Source: Lacrimispora amygdalina
Lineage (GTDB): Bacteria > Bacillota > Clostridia > Lachnospirales > Lachnospiraceae
Length of the DNA stretch: 64,000 nucleotides
Direction: 5' to 3'
Assembly (NCBI RefSeq): GCF_900205965.1
Contig: NZ_OAOF01000013.1
Location: 62,001 to 126,000, forward strand
A model generated the notes under the pieces. That model had not been told where the DNA came from. It was given only the letters and a program-made list of their open reading frames with translations, and ran no database searches. Position 1 is the first letter of the stretch, and every line of letters starts with the position of its first letter. Made by a program: the position numbers and the translations under genes. Of the stretch, positions 1 through 8,331 are shown piece after piece.

Positions 1-129
1 GTATATGATCTGCCTATGGAATCTATGGACAGTATCAATGATCTGGCTCAAAAACATGCAAACGGCAAGGTCGACAGCCATAAGATTTATTTTTACGGCA
101 CTTGTAACGATTGTCTGGAAAATAATTGA
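1..129 (+). CDS. Fur/PerR-family metalloregulator, C-terminal fragment (cut by window edge)
   Basis: The first 42 codons are open in frame 1 and end in TGA at 127-129. The end of the protein reads FYGTCNDCLENN, which matches the C-terminal zinc-binding CxxC and the preceding F-Y/x-G of Fur/PerR proteins. The 5' end lies outside the window, so the DNA-binding domain cannot be checked. Position directly upstream of two rubrerythrins that carry a PerR-like palindrome in their promoter favours PerR (peroxide sensing) over Fur (iron) or Zur (zinc), but this is inference. Confidence 0.7.
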   Translation, partial: VYDLPMESMDSINDLAQKHANGKVDSHKIYFYGTCNDCLENN

Positions 130-138
130 GAATTTCTC

Positions 139-185
139 TTGACAGGGGATAAAACTTGTGGTAAATTAATATCAGTAATCATTAC
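139..185 (+). promoter_or_regulatory. SigA-type promoter with PerR-like operator, upstream of the rubrerythrins
   Basis: TTGACA (139-144) and TAAATT (162-167) are separated by 17 bp. Just downstream, overlapping the probable transcription start, is the perfect inverted repeat GTAATCATTAC (175-185). It agrees with the core of the Bacillus PerR box (AAT-N-ATT centre) at most positions. A PerR-like gene ends only 10 bp before the -35, so negative autoregulated control by peroxide is a reasonable inference. Confidence 0.6.
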
Positions 186-245
186 TATTTTTGATTACCA
201 CAATTTAATAAATCAAAAAATTATAATAAAAGGAGACATGAGATC

Positions 246-788
246 ATGAAGAAATGGGTTTGTACAGTATGCGGTTATGTTCACGAAGGAGACACAGCTC
301 CGGAATTCTGTCCAGTATGTAAAGCTGGTTCCGAGAAATTTAAATTACAGGACGAAGATATGTCCTGGGCCTGCGAGCATGAAATTGGTGTAGCTCAGGG
401 TTCTCCGGAAGATATTATGAAGGATTTAAGAGCGAACTTTGAAGGTGAATGTACAGAGGTTGGTATGTATCTTGCCATGTCCAGAGCTGCTCATAGAGAA
501 GGCTATCCGGAAATCGGCTTATACTATGAAAAGGCTGCTTTTGAAGAGGCTGAGCATGCTTCTAAATTTGCTGAATTATTAGGTGAATGTGTTACTTCCA
601 GCACAAAGAAAAACCTGGAATTACGGGTAGCTGCTGAGAACGGAGCAACTGCAGGTAAATTTGATCTTGCAAAACGTGCCAAAGCATTAAACTTAGATGC
701 AATTCATGATACCGTACATGAGATGGCTAAGGATGAAGCCCGTCACGGAAAAGCATTTAAAGGCTTACTGGAAAGATACTTCGGCTAA
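246..788 (+). CDS. Reverse rubrerythrin (N-terminal rubredoxin, C-terminal diiron domain)
   Basis: 180 aa. The N-terminus carries a rubredoxin-type iron site, with CTVCGY at about residues 6-11 and CPVC at about 22-25; it is followed by a ferritin-like four-helix domain with E-x2-H type diiron ligands (FEEAEHAS near residue 100, DEARHG near 163). The order rubredoxin-then-diiron is the reverse of classical rubrerythrin and matches the clostridial NADH-linked peroxide and oxygen reductases regulated by PerR in Clostridium acetobutylicum. A strong AGGAG at 231-235 sets the ATG at 246. The next gene, a classical rubrerythrin, follows after 28 bp, so the two are probably one operon for peroxide detoxification in the cytoplasm. 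Confidence 0.9.
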   Translation: MKKWVCTVCGYVHEGDTAPEFCPVCKAGSEKFKLQDEDMSWACEHEIGVAQGSPEDIMKDLRANFEGECTEVGMYLAMSRAAHREGYPEIGLYYEKAAFEEAEHASKFAELLGECVTSSTKKNLELRVAAENGATAGKFDLAKRAKALNLDAIHDTVHEMAKDEARHGKAFKGLLERYFG

Positions 789-816
789 ATCCATTTTCTG
801 ACAGGAGGGTTATACG

Positions 817-1353
817 ATGTCTAAATATGCAGGTACAAAAACAGAACAGAATTTAAAGGATGCGTTTGCCGGGGAATCCATGGCAAGGAATAAGTATACT
901 TATTATGCATCGGCTGCAAAAAAGGCCGGATATGAGCAGATGGCTGCATTATATCTGGAAACTGCGGACCAGGAAAAGGAACATGCCAAGATGTGGTTTA
1001 AAGAACTGCACGGAATTGGCACTCCGGAAGAAAACCTTGTGGATGCTGCAGAAGGTGAAAACTATGAGTGGACGGATATGTATAAAAGAATGGCACAAGA
1101 AGCCAGGGCAGAAGGGTTCACTGAGCTTGCACTGAAGTTTGAATTTGTGGGTAAAGTGGAAGCAGCTCATGAAAAGAGATATCTTAAACTGTTAGACAGT
1201 TTAAAGAATGATAAGACCTTTAAAGGGGATGCTCCTCTTGGCTGGAAGTGCCGCAACTGCGGTTATATTCATGAAGGTGCTGATGCTCCTGAGATCTGTC
1301 CGGTATGCGCTCATCCGAAAGCCTATTTTGAAAGAAAAGCTGAAAATTACTAA
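817..1353 (+). CDS. rbr: Rubrerythrin (classical, C-terminal rubredoxin)
   Basis: 178 aa. The N-terminal ferritin-like domain shows the usual diiron ligands (FAGESMARNKY near the start and DQEKEHAKMW near residue 52), and the C-terminus ends in a rubredoxin domain with CRNCGY and CPVCAHP. This is the standard rubrerythrin layout; the protein reduces hydrogen peroxide with electrons from a rubredoxin or flavoprotein reductase. An AGGAGGG ribosome binding site at 802-808 precedes the ATG. It lies 28 bp behind the reverse rubrerythrin and before a long terminator, so the pair forms a complete transcription unit. Confidence 0.93.
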   Translation: MSKYAGTKTEQNLKDAFAGESMARNKYTYYASAAKKAGYEQMAALYLETADQEKEHAKMWFKELHGIGTPEENLVDAAEGENYEWTDMYKRMAQEARAEGFTELALKFEFVGKVEAAHEKRYLKLLDSLKNDKTFKGDAPLGWKCRNCGYIHEGADAPEICPVCAHPKAYFERKAENY

Positions 1354-1385
1354 AGCACTGCCGTAAACTCTCCGATACGGCACAA

Positions 1386-1432
1386 AAGATGCAGCAGTCA
1401 GAAGAACCCGATTCTTCTGACTGCTGCATCTT
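1386..1432. terminator. Bidirectional intrinsic terminator
   Basis: Two perfectly complementary 21-bp arms (1386-1406 and 1412-1432) enclose a 5-nt loop. The + strand ends in a T-run (1431-1436) and the - strand arm is followed by TTTTGTG. It separates the rubrerythrin operon from the convergent glycosyltransferase gene. Confidence 0.9.
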
Positions 1433-1438
1433 TTTTCG

Positions 1439-2473
1439 TTATTCATCCCCTGAAACCTGTACTTGTGCTGCTTTTTGGGCAAGCTCCTCATAGTACTTTG
1501 ACTGTTTCACATCACCTGCCTGCCTATAACAGCTGGCCAGCTTAAGCAGAGGGAACTCTCCGGAATACCGGATATTTAGTTCACTATCCGTCTCGTATGC
1601 TGCATTATAAAACCAGATCACAGCTTCCTGCAAATCTCCTTTTTCTAAAAAATACTCTCCTACGTCATAGCAGACTTCCGCACTTGCCATTTTACAGGCC
1701 ACATTCTTCAGTGCATTCTTTAAGATCTGATCAGCATCCTGCCTGATCCTTGCGCTTCTGGTCAGAACGCACTGAATGATTTTCAATTCTTCCTCTTCCC
1801 TTTCTTCTGACAGCAGACCGGCAAAATACCCTTCTGCATCCAGAAAGTCCTGATCTTCACCGGAAACAAACAGTTCTCTGGCATACATGGTACGAAGCTT
1901 CTTAGACAGAGGAATATCTTTTTTTATCAGCTTTTGAAAAATTCCAAAGTCCCGTTTTGAATGATTTCCTTCCGGCATATGTATAATCTCTATCTCGCTG
2001 TCAAATATCACGGGTTCTAAGCGGACGGTCTCATGAACGGGATCCTGCCACTCAAACCTTCTGTTTCTTTTGAATAACTTGGGACGTAACTCAGTATCAA
2101 AGTTATAAGTTGTATTAAACTGAAGCTGATTGGTGTATTTCATCTGTACAATTTCTATTTCAGGCAGGATACACTGCTTTAAATGAAGAAACCGTTTCCT
2201 GTTTTCTTCATCAATTACCTCGTCGGCATCTGCCACATAGATATAATCCATCTCCGCTTTTCCAAAGGAAAAATTCCTTGCAGCTGCAAAATCATCCACC
2301 CAGGCAAAATCAAAGATCCTGCATCCGAACTGTTCTCCGATCTCCCTTGTTTTGTCTGTTGATCCGGTATCTACAAGAACGATCTCATCAACCAGATCCT
2401 TCAGGCTTAAAAGACAGCGGGCCAATACATTTTCTTCATTTTTTACAATCAGACATGCACTGACAGTAATCAT
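1439..2473 (-). CDS. Family 2 glycosyltransferase with C-terminal TPR-like region
   Basis: 344 aa. The N-terminus has the GT-A signature of family 2 transferases: the hydrophobic strand ITVSACLIVKNEE, then VDTGSTDKT (nucleotide-sugar binding) and the DxD-type motif YVADADEVI near residue 80. The second half is helical and contains repeats such as AEVCYDVGEYFLEKGDLQEAVIWFYNAA, typical of tetratricopeptide repeats found in the GT2-TPR subgroup (SunS-like or wall/peptide glycosyltransferases). The acceptor cannot be told from sequence. No partner glycan genes are adjacent. The ATG at 2473 sits behind AGGTACAAAAGAG. Cytoplasmic, no membrane segment seen. Confidence 0.8.
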   Translation of the reverse strand: MITVSACLIVKNEENVLARCLLSLKDLVDEIVLVDTGSTDKTREIGEQFGCRIFDFAWVDDFAAARNFSFGKAEMDYIYVADADEVIDEENRKRFLHLKQCILPEIEIVQMKYTNQLQFNTTYNFDTELRPKLFKRNRRFEWQDPVHETVRLEPVIFDSEIEIIHMPEGNHSKRDFGIFQKLIKKDIPLSKKLRTMYARELFVSGEDQDFLDAEGYFAGLLSEEREEEELKIIQCVLTRSARIRQDADQILKNALKNVACKMASAEVCYDVGEYFLEKGDLQEAVIWFYNAAYETDSELNIRYSGEFPLLKLASCYRQAGDVKQSKYYEELAQKAAQVQVSGDE

Positions 2474-2592
2474 CTCTTTTGTACCTCTTCCCTCTCATTT
2501 CTTCCTTCTATTTTATCACTTTTATTTCTTTTGTACAGCAGGTTTCAATTCTCCACTGTCTTAACCGAATATTGTGGACAAGGAGAGCCGGC

Positions 2593-3394
2593 TTGAACAG
2601 GAAAGACGGGATTATGATCATAGGGGGACATGGAAAAGTTGGGCAATACATTGCAAGAGAGCTAAGGTACTATAACTTAATTCTGGCTGGACGGGATGAA
2701 GGAAAAATAAAAGGATTTTTAGACAAGGAAAAAATACAGGCAGAAGCTCTTAAAATGGATATCAATAATATTGACTTTACAAAAATGCAGGGTATTTGTT
2801 TTGTCGTTGTGTGCGTTGACCAGAAAAACACCTTACTTCTTGAATTCTGTGATAAACATGCAATTGATTATATGGATGTAACGGCAAACTCTGAATATAT
2901 AGAAAAAATTCAGCAACTGCAGCTTAGTGGAACAAGCAGAATACTCCTGGGCATTGGATTAGCTCCGGGTCTGACCAACCTTCTTGCAGAAAAATTTGTC
3001 AGTATGTACCCTTCTGCCAAAAATATAAAGATACAGCTTATTTTAGGTCTGGGAGAGAAACACGGAGATGCTGCGATCAGATGGACATTAGATAATTTTT
3101 TAAAAGAATACTGTCATAAAACTCTTGGACAGATCAGACCATTTAAATGGAAAAGCACCGTTAAGATTAGACAAAAACGATTACGAACTTATAATTTTAA
3201 TTTTGTTGACCAGCACATGTTAAATAATAAATATCCGGATAAGAATTTTACAACATATTTAGGCTTCGAGTTTGGTGACTATGGATTTGAAAAAAGGCCT
3301 GCTGGATATTTCTGATATCATCAGTGTAGAAGAAATAGCGCATAATGAATTGTTTGGATTGAGATTTATTACCCAGAACCACCACCCCTCATGA
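2593..3394 (+). pseudogene. Saccharopine dehydrogenase-like protein, 3' frameshifted
   Basis: From a TTG at 2593 (AGGAG at 2581-2585, 7-nt spacer) a protein starts with the Rossmann motif MIIGGHGKVGQYIARELR and continues to FVDQHML, which matches the NADP-binding plus substrate domains of saccharopine-dehydrogenase-like proteins. The reading frame stops at 3313-3315 after about 240 residues, whereas relatives are usually 340-380. Homology-like sequence continues in another frame from about 3281 (GGATTTGAAAAAAGG run) as DLKKGLLDISDIISVEE and stops at 3392-3394. A change in the A-run near 3289 would explain this. Even the joined frame is shorter than the family, so the end may also be deleted. 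An in-frame ATG at 2479 lacks a good ribosome binding site. Confidence 0.6.
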
Positions 3395-3404
3395 GTGAGG
3401 GGTG
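3383..3404. terminator. Hairpin between convergent genes
   Basis: CACCCCTCA (3383-3391) pairs perfectly with TGAGGGGTG (3396-3404) around a TGAG loop, between the broken dehydrogenase gene and the FAH-family gene. The following T content is modest, so terminator function is tentative. Confidence 0.4.
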
Positions 3405-3415
3405 AGGTCTGTTAT

Positions 3416-4315
3416 TTAAATAACACGGTTTTTAATAGAACCAATTTCCTCTATAATACATTCCACCTCATCACCTGCAGTCAGAAATCTGGGCGGATCA
3501 AAGCCCATTCCCACCCCTTTCGGAGTTCCGGTGGATATAATGGTTCCGGCCTTCAGCGTCATGCCTTTTGACAGCTCACTGATTATGTGGTCAATTGGGA
3601 ATATCATATGACGGGTATTGCTGTCCTGCCTCAGTTCTCCGTTTACCTTAGACTGAATGGAAAGCTCAGGCGGATAGGAAATGGAATTGGATGTGAGAAT
3701 GCAGGGCCCCATGGGAGTGAATCCATCCAGACTCTTCCCGAAATACCACTGCTTATGGGCTGTCTGTATGTTACGTGCGCTCACATCGTTAATTATGGTA
3801 TAACCAAATATATAATCTGCTGCGTTCTCTGCTGGCACATCTTTTGCATCTTTTCCGATTATAACGGCTAACTCGGCTTCATAATCCAGGCTGTCCACAA
3901 TATCACTGTGGCTTACTATTTCACCATATGGGGCAACTGCTTCATTCACTCTCTTTGAGAAATAGACAGCGTAGTTTCTCTCTCCGTCAAACGTCTCTTT
4001 TTTATAACGCGCTGACTCCTCGGCATGTTCCATGTAATTAAGACCCAGACAGATAATATCCTGATCTGGTGTCAGAATCGGGGCCAGGAGGGTAACTTCC
4101 TTCATCATAGCGGCTCCTACGATGTTGCTGCTGTCGGGATCCAGTCCGGATGCGTGTTCAAGCAGGTCCCGTTCTGACCGGCTCAGTCCCTTTACAACTT
4201 CCAGCATCTCTGTGTATTCCATACCAAAAGCCTTAAGAGGGAATACCCACATCTCATCCCTGCTCACGACCCCGATATCTCTTCTACGGTCAACCTCGTA
4301 AGTAACTAACTTCAT
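3416..4315 (-). CDS. Fumarylacetoacetate hydrolase (FAH) family protein
   Basis: 299 aa. The C-terminal two thirds hold the FAH fold with its metal-binding signature: EHAEES near residue 120, DYEAELAVIIGK near 166 (paired acidic ligands), NDVSARN near 197 and KSLDGFTPMGP near 213; the end TGTPKGVG is also family-typical. The N-terminal 80 residues resemble the small cap domain of bacterial members. Such enzymes hydrolyse or isomerise/decarboxylate C-C bonds in beta-diketo acids (for example HpcE-type 2-hydroxyhepta-2,4-diene-1,7-dioate isomerase), but the family is broad and the substrate is unknown here. It follows glpP after 12 bp, so it is probably cotranscribed with it, an unusual partnership. 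Confidence 0.85.
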   Translation of the reverse strand: MKLVTYEVDRRRDIGVVSRDEMWVFPLKAFGMEYTEMLEVVKGLSRSERDLLEHASGLDPDSSNIVGAAMMKEVTLLAPILTPDQDIICLGLNYMEHAEESARYKKETFDGERNYAVYFSKRVNEAVAPYGEIVSHSDIVDSLDYEAELAVIIGKDAKDVPAENAADYIFGYTIINDVSARNIQTAHKQWYFGKSLDGFTPMGPCILTSNSISYPPELSIQSKVNGELRQDSNTRHMIFPIDHIISELSKGMTLKAGTIISTGTPKGVGMGFDPPRFLTAGDEVECIIEEIGSIKNRVI

Positions 4316-4327
4316 AAAATCCTCCTT

Positions 4328-4888
4328 TTACATGAACCATAACTCTTCCCTGGTGGTAGAAATCGCATCCGCTCCGGCATGAAAAGCAGCCATAATATCT
4401 TTCTTGTCCGATATCAGCCCGCCTGCGATAATGGGAATATTGGTATATCTGCGGATCTCCTCCAGTGCTTTGGGCATAACTCCGGGCATAATCTCAACCA
4501 TATCCGGATGGTAGGTGTCAATCTGCTTTTTTGTGGTACTCATGGCAAGAGAATCAATGATAAAAGTTCTCTGAATCCCGAATAAGCCCAATTCCACCGC
4601 GCGCTTTACAAGCAGCGGCTTCGTACTGATGATCCCATCCGCACAAGTATTTTCCCGGATGAAATCTACTACAATTTCTTTTGAATTGAGACCATGGGTT
4701 AGATCTGCATGTACCATAGCATACTTTCCATGCTCTTTTATCTGCCGTACTATGTTTCCGATGTTTAGTATACTTCCGTAAAGAACAAACACGACCTGGC
4801 ATTCTGAATCAAAACACCGCTTTAACCCGCCTTCATCCTTTACTGCCGCAATCACCGGAGATGTCTCCAGCAGTTCAATTGCTTTCAT
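4328..4888 (-). CDS. glpP: Glycerol-3-phosphate-responsive antiterminator GlpP
   Basis: 186 aa, normal length. Recognised from the GlpP/TIM-barrel pattern: SPVIAAVKDEGGL at the start, VHADLTHGL near residue 60, DGIISTKP near 84, IQRTFIIDSLA near 104, VEIMPGVMPK near 131 and IIAGGLISDKKD near 153. In Bacillus subtilis GlpP binds the leader mRNA of glpD and glpFK in the presence of glycerol-3-phosphate and prevents early termination. Candidate RNA targets with terminators lie upstream of glpK and between glpK and the GlpA-like gene in this window. glpP has its own promoter and is not in the same transcript as glpK. Confidence 0.93.
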   Translation of the reverse strand: MKAIELLETSPVIAAVKDEGGLKRCFDSECQVVFVLYGSILNIGNIVRQIKEHGKYAMVHADLTHGLNSKEIVVDFIRENTCADGIISTKPLLVKRAVELGLFGIQRTFIIDSLAMSTTKKQIDTYHPDMVEIMPGVMPKALEEIRRYTNIPIIAGGLISDKKDIMAAFHAGADAISTTREELWFM

Positions 4889-4928
4889 TTTAGTCCCTCC
4901 GCGCCCAAAAATCTATGGATCTTGTTCT

Positions 4929-4957
4929 ACTTTATCAATCCTTCCCACCACCGTCAA
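4929..4957 (-). promoter_or_regulatory. Promoter of glpP
   Basis: On the minus strand TTGACG (4957-4952) and TAAAGT (4934-4929) have a 17-bp spacer. It lies about 40 bp before the glpP ATG and after the terminator of the upstream operon. Confidence 0.6.
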
Positions 4958-5030
4958 GAAATATTTTCGCTAATATTGATTATATTTTGAAAGTAATGCC
5001 CTGTTTCCGGCTTTTGGGGCAGCAAATGTA

Positions 5031-5060
5031 TTAAAATAACCCGCAGCAAATGCTGCGGGT
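5031..5060 (-). terminator. Intrinsic terminator of the glpK-DUF1667 operon
   Basis: Arms ACCCGCAGCA (5039-5048) and TGCTGCGGGT (5051-5060) are perfectly complementary. On the minus strand the hairpin is followed by TTATTTTAAT. It lies 9 bp after the DUF1667 stop codon. Confidence 0.85.
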
Positions 5061-5068
5061 TTCCTGCA

Positions 5069-5434
5069 TCATCGGGAACTTTTTACATTTCTTGTGGCAA
5101 CGATGGGCACTCCGGTGCCTGCGCAGTTTTCAATAATTACATCTCCGATTGCTACCGGGGCATGAACGGAGGCACTTTGAATCTCTTTCATACAGTCAAA
5201 GATTTTGCCTTTTGGAATATCTGTTTTTGTCTTTACAGGAACCATGGCAAATTCTCCGTCAATTACCTTTACTGTGGATGTTACAACCCTGGTTGGGCTT
5301 AATACCTCTTTCTCCCCATACTCTGCACCTCTGGCACAGGAATTGCCGGTTACAGTTACCGTACCATTCTCCATACGTACCGTTAAAGGACAGCCCAGGG
5401 GACAGCAGATACAGATCAGTTCACGCTCTTCCAT
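5069..5434 (-). CDS. DUF1667 protein of the anaerobic glycerol-3-phosphate oxidation cluster
   Basis: 121 aa. The N-terminus has a cysteine cluster, CICCPLGC (about residues 8-15), and a further Cys in GNSCARG near 33; the middle PTRVVTSTVKV and the C-terminal KIFDCMKEI are typical of the DUF1667 family. These small proteins are nearly always coded next to a GlpA-like flavoprotein and a second NAD(P)/FAD oxidoreductase, as here, and the cysteines suggest an iron-sulfur electron carrier replacing GlpC/GlpB in electron transfer. That role is inferred from context. The ATG follows the upstream gene after 1 bp, which implies translational coupling. Confidence 0.85.
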   Translation of the reverse strand: MEERELICICCPLGCPLTVRMENGTVTVTGNSCARGAEYGEKEVLSPTRVVTSTVKVIDGEFAMVPVKTKTDIPKGKIFDCMKEIQSASVHAPVAIGDVIIENCAGTGVPIVATRNVKSSR

Positions 5435-5435
5435 A

Positions 5436-6701
5436 TTAATCCTCCTCTGTGCAGATTACGATTTCTGCCAAATCCGGATATTTTTCCAGACTTTCTTTTT
5501 TTATTCCTACCTGTTCCATCTCTCCAGGCGCAAGAACCTTTTTCTTCTTGTGATATACCCGCTCTCCATCATAATAGACGCTGATATACCGGTCCCGGTA
5601 CACATCTGAAACACGGAATCGGATCTTCCACTGGTCTGCATCAGAATCCCGGCTTACAAACTGGGGAACTGTATAACGGACACCATTTACAGCCCGGATC
5701 TTTATATTGGAGGAGGGAGACTCCTCTTTTTGGGAGACAGCATAGGCTGCTGCACTTTTTCCTGCCAGTGCCGCTTCTTCGGATACATAATCCACCAGAT
5801 CATGAACATGAAGTACATTTCCGCAGGCAAATATTCCTTCTGCGCTGGTTTCTAACCGGTCATTTACCACAGGACCGCCGGTTATCTGGTCAAGATTCAC
5901 CCCTGCGCTTTTGGAAAGTTCATTTTCCGGAATCAGTCCGACAGACAGAAGAAGGGTATCACAGGAATAATACTCCTCGGTTCCCGGAACCGGTCTGCGC
6001 TTTTCATCTACTTTGGCCAGTGTGACTCCTGTAACACGTTCCTTTCCATGTATCTCTACCACCGTATGGCTTAATTTTAACGGAATCCCATAATCATCCA
6101 GGCACTGCACAATGTTTCTCTTTAAGCCTCCGGAATAGGGCATAAGTTCGGCTACCACTTTCACTTTGGCTCCCTCCAGGGTCATACGTCTTGCCATAAT
6201 AAGACCGATGTCTCCGGAACCCAGTATCACTACTTCTTTTCCCACTTCATAGCCTTCCAGGTTCATAAGACGCTGGGCAGTTCCTGCGGAATAAATCCCG
6301 GCGGGACGATAGCCTGGTATGTTAAGGGCTCCCCTGGGACGTTCCCTGCATCCCATTGCCAGGATTACGGCTCCTGCCTTTATCTGAATTAAGCCCTCCT
6401 CACGGCTGATAACCGTCAGGACCCTGTCACTGCTGATGGAGAGAACCATGGTATTAAGCTTATATGGAATATGCTCTTTTTCAATAATATCAATATAGCG
6501 GGAGGCATATTCCGGCCCTGTCAGTTCTTCCTTAAATGTATGAAGACCAAATCCATTATGAATACACTGATTTAATATACCGCCCAGGTGGCCTTCCCGT
6601 TCCAGTATCAGTATATCCTGAGTGCCCGCTTCTCTGGCAGCTGCAGCTGCAGCCAGACCTGCCGGACCTCCGCCGATAATAACGATTTCATGCTCTGTCA
6701 T
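5436..6701 (-). CDS. NAD(P)/FAD-dependent oxidoreductase (GlpA/DUF1667 partner)
   Basis: 421 aa. It begins with an FAD-binding Rossmann motif (IVIIGGGPAGLAAAAAA) and has a second dinucleotide-binding motif VVILGSGDIGLIMAR near residue 155, with the FAD-closing segment EGIFACGNVLHVHDLVD near 290. This is the class-II pyridine nucleotide-disulfide oxidoreductase fold without a CxxxxC redox disulfide; NQCIHNGFG (near 45) replaces it. The C-terminal 90 residues are an extra domain found in this cluster type. The likely role is passing electrons from glycerol-3-phosphate oxidation to NAD(P). Its start overlaps closely with the end of the GlpA-like gene (1-bp gap). Confidence 0.85.
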   Translation of the reverse strand: MTEHEIVIIGGGPAGLAAAAAAREAGTQDILILEREGHLGGILNQCIHNGFGLHTFKEELTGPEYASRYIDIIEKEHIPYKLNTMVLSISSDRVLTVISREEGLIQIKAGAVILAMGCRERPRGALNIPGYRPAGIYSAGTAQRLMNLEGYEVGKEVVILGSGDIGLIMARRMTLEGAKVKVVAELMPYSGGLKRNIVQCLDDYGIPLKLSHTVVEIHGKERVTGVTLAKVDEKRRPVPGTEEYYSCDTLLLSVGLIPENELSKSAGVNLDQITGGPVVNDRLETSAEGIFACGNVLHVHDLVDYVSEEAALAGKSAAAYAVSQKEESPSSNIKIRAVNGVRYTVPQFVSRDSDADQWKIRFRVSDVYRDRYISVYYDGERVYHKKKKVLAPGEMEQVGIKKESLEKYPDLAEIVICTEED

Positions 6702-6702
6702 G

Positions 6703-8151
6703 TCACTCTCCTCCTTGTCTTTTGCCTGTCAGCAAATTGGATCCGGATCTGTTTTTACAGATATCCTCCATCCGTCTCCCAGTTTCCCTGGCCAGTATTT
6801 CCATTGTCTTCGGAATACAGAATCCTGACTGGCAGCGGCCCATTCCTGCACGTACACGGCGTTTGATTCCATCTATGGAGACTGCACCCAGGGTCCTGTT
6901 AATTGCATCTGCAATCTCTCCCTCGCTGACACCTTCACAGCGGCAGATGATCGTTCCGTATCTGGGATCGTTTTTAATAAGTTCTGCCCGCTCTTTTAGG
7001 GAAAGCTTCTGTGGATTAACAATCCCTTTTCTGGTTTCTATAAAATCTTCCTTCTTTTGCACATTGAATCTTTTTGCTATCAGCTCTGCCAGATAAACAC
7101 CTACTGCAGGAGCGCTGGAAAGGCCAGGAGATTCCATGCCTGCTGCATCAAAGAAACCATCTGCGTCCTTAACTTCTCCGACTACAAAATCATCTCCCTC
7201 CTCATGGGCACGAAGACCGGAAAATGAGGTAATCACCTGACGGAACGGAACGTTATTAACGCCCCAGGCAGCCTTTTCCATGATATCGGCCAGCTCCTTC
7301 GCAGTTGTGGAGGTCTCCTCCCGGTCCTGTACGTTGACTGCTGTCGGACCGGTTAAAAGATTGCCATGGACCGTAGGTGTTACCAGAATTCCTTTTCCCA
7401 TTTTACCGGGAAGCTGAAAGATGGTATGTGACACAAGAGTTCCTGCTTCCTTGTCAAGAAGACAGTAATCACCTTTTCTTGGAATAATATGAAGTTTATT
7501 TTCACTGACCATATTGTGAATCACATCAGAGTAGACCCCTGCCGCATTGACCACATAGGAAGCATGAATGATTTTATCCCGGGAAATCAAATCGTAACCG
7601 GAACTGGTTTTGTTAATCTGTTCAATCTCTGTCTCAAACAGGAAGTCGGTTCCATTGTCACAGGCATTCTCTGCCAGAGCGATGGTTAATCCGAATGGAC
7701 ATACAATCCCCCCTGTGGGAGCATATAAAGCACTTGTTACTGTTTCAGATACACTTGGCTCCATCGCCCGGACTTCGTCTCCAGTCAGTATTGTCAGCTG
7801 GGGTACTCCGTTTTCTATGCCTTTTTCGTACAGTGCATTAAGAGCAGGTCTGTCATCTTCCGAAAAGCAAAGTACCAGGGAGCCGTTTCTGACAAAGGAA
7901 AAATCCAGTTTTTCTGAAAGTTCTCCCATCATGCGGTTACCTTCTGTATTAAATTTTGCCTTTAATGAGCCGGGCTCTGCGTCATAGCCTGCATGAACTA
8001 TGGCACTGTTGGATTTTGATGTACCGGAACAGACATCTTCCTCCCGTTCAATGACACAGATTTTCAGCTGATAGCGGGACAGCTCTCTTGCTATGGCACA
8101 GCCGGTCACTCCGCCGCCGATGATCGCCGCATCGTAATTTAATTCCTTCAT
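6703..8151 (-). CDS. GlpA-like FAD-dependent glycerol-3-phosphate dehydrogenase with C-terminal BFD-type [2Fe-2S] domain
   Basis: 482 aa. The N-terminus is a DAO-type FAD domain (DAAIIGGGVTGCAIAREL, then GTSKSNSAIVHAGYD near residue 44, the typical GlpA/GlpD substrate-flavin segment). The C-terminus has a BFD-like iron-sulfur domain with CRCEG near 404 and CQSGFC near 439. Known members oxidise glycerol-3-phosphate to dihydroxyacetone phosphate in anaerobes. With the next two genes it forms a three-part dehydrogenase. A terminator-like hairpin lies between glpK and this gene, so its expression may depend on GlpP. Confidence 0.88.
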   Translation of the reverse strand: MKELNYDAAIIGGGVTGCAIARELSRYQLKICVIEREEDVCSGTSKSNSAIVHAGYDAEPGSLKAKFNTEGNRMMGELSEKLDFSFVRNGSLVLCFSEDDRPALNALYEKGIENGVPQLTILTGDEVRAMEPSVSETVTSALYAPTGGIVCPFGLTIALAENACDNGTDFLFETEIEQINKTSSGYDLISRDKIIHASYVVNAAGVYSDVIHNMVSENKLHIIPRKGDYCLLDKEAGTLVSHTIFQLPGKMGKGILVTPTVHGNLLTGPTAVNVQDREETSTTAKELADIMEKAAWGVNNVPFRQVITSFSGLRAHEEGDDFVVGEVKDADGFFDAAGMESPGLSSAPAVGVYLAELIAKRFNVQKKEDFIETRKGIVNPQKLSLKERAELIKNDPRYGTIICRCEGVSEGEIADAINRTLGAVSIDGIKRRVRAGMGRCQSGFCIPKTMEILARETGRRMEDICKNRSGSNLLTGKRQGGE

Positions 8152-8196
8152 AATTCATTCCTCCAAATCTGTGATATTCCTGTTTTGCCAGGATTA

Positions 8197-8254
8197 TAGA
8201 AAAAAAGAGTAAGGAAAATAAACGGATAGCTCCGTAATATCATCCTTACTCTTT
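8197..8254 (-). terminator. Intergenic terminator between glpK and glpA-like gene, candidate GlpP target
   Basis: On the minus strand AAAGAGTAAGG (8254-8244) pairs with CCTTACTCTTT (8214-8204), an 11-bp stem followed by seven T residues. A smaller hairpin ACGGA/TCCGT sits in its loop (8222-8235). The element is 50 bp before the next start codon inside what is otherwise a same-direction gene run. GlpP, coded downstream, controls exactly such leaders in Bacillus. Confidence 0.75.
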
Positions 8255-8331
8255 CGTCTCAAAGGTTATTTATTCACTTGTCATAATGCTAACACAATTT
8301 AAATCTGATTGTCAAGATAATTGTGGATCTC

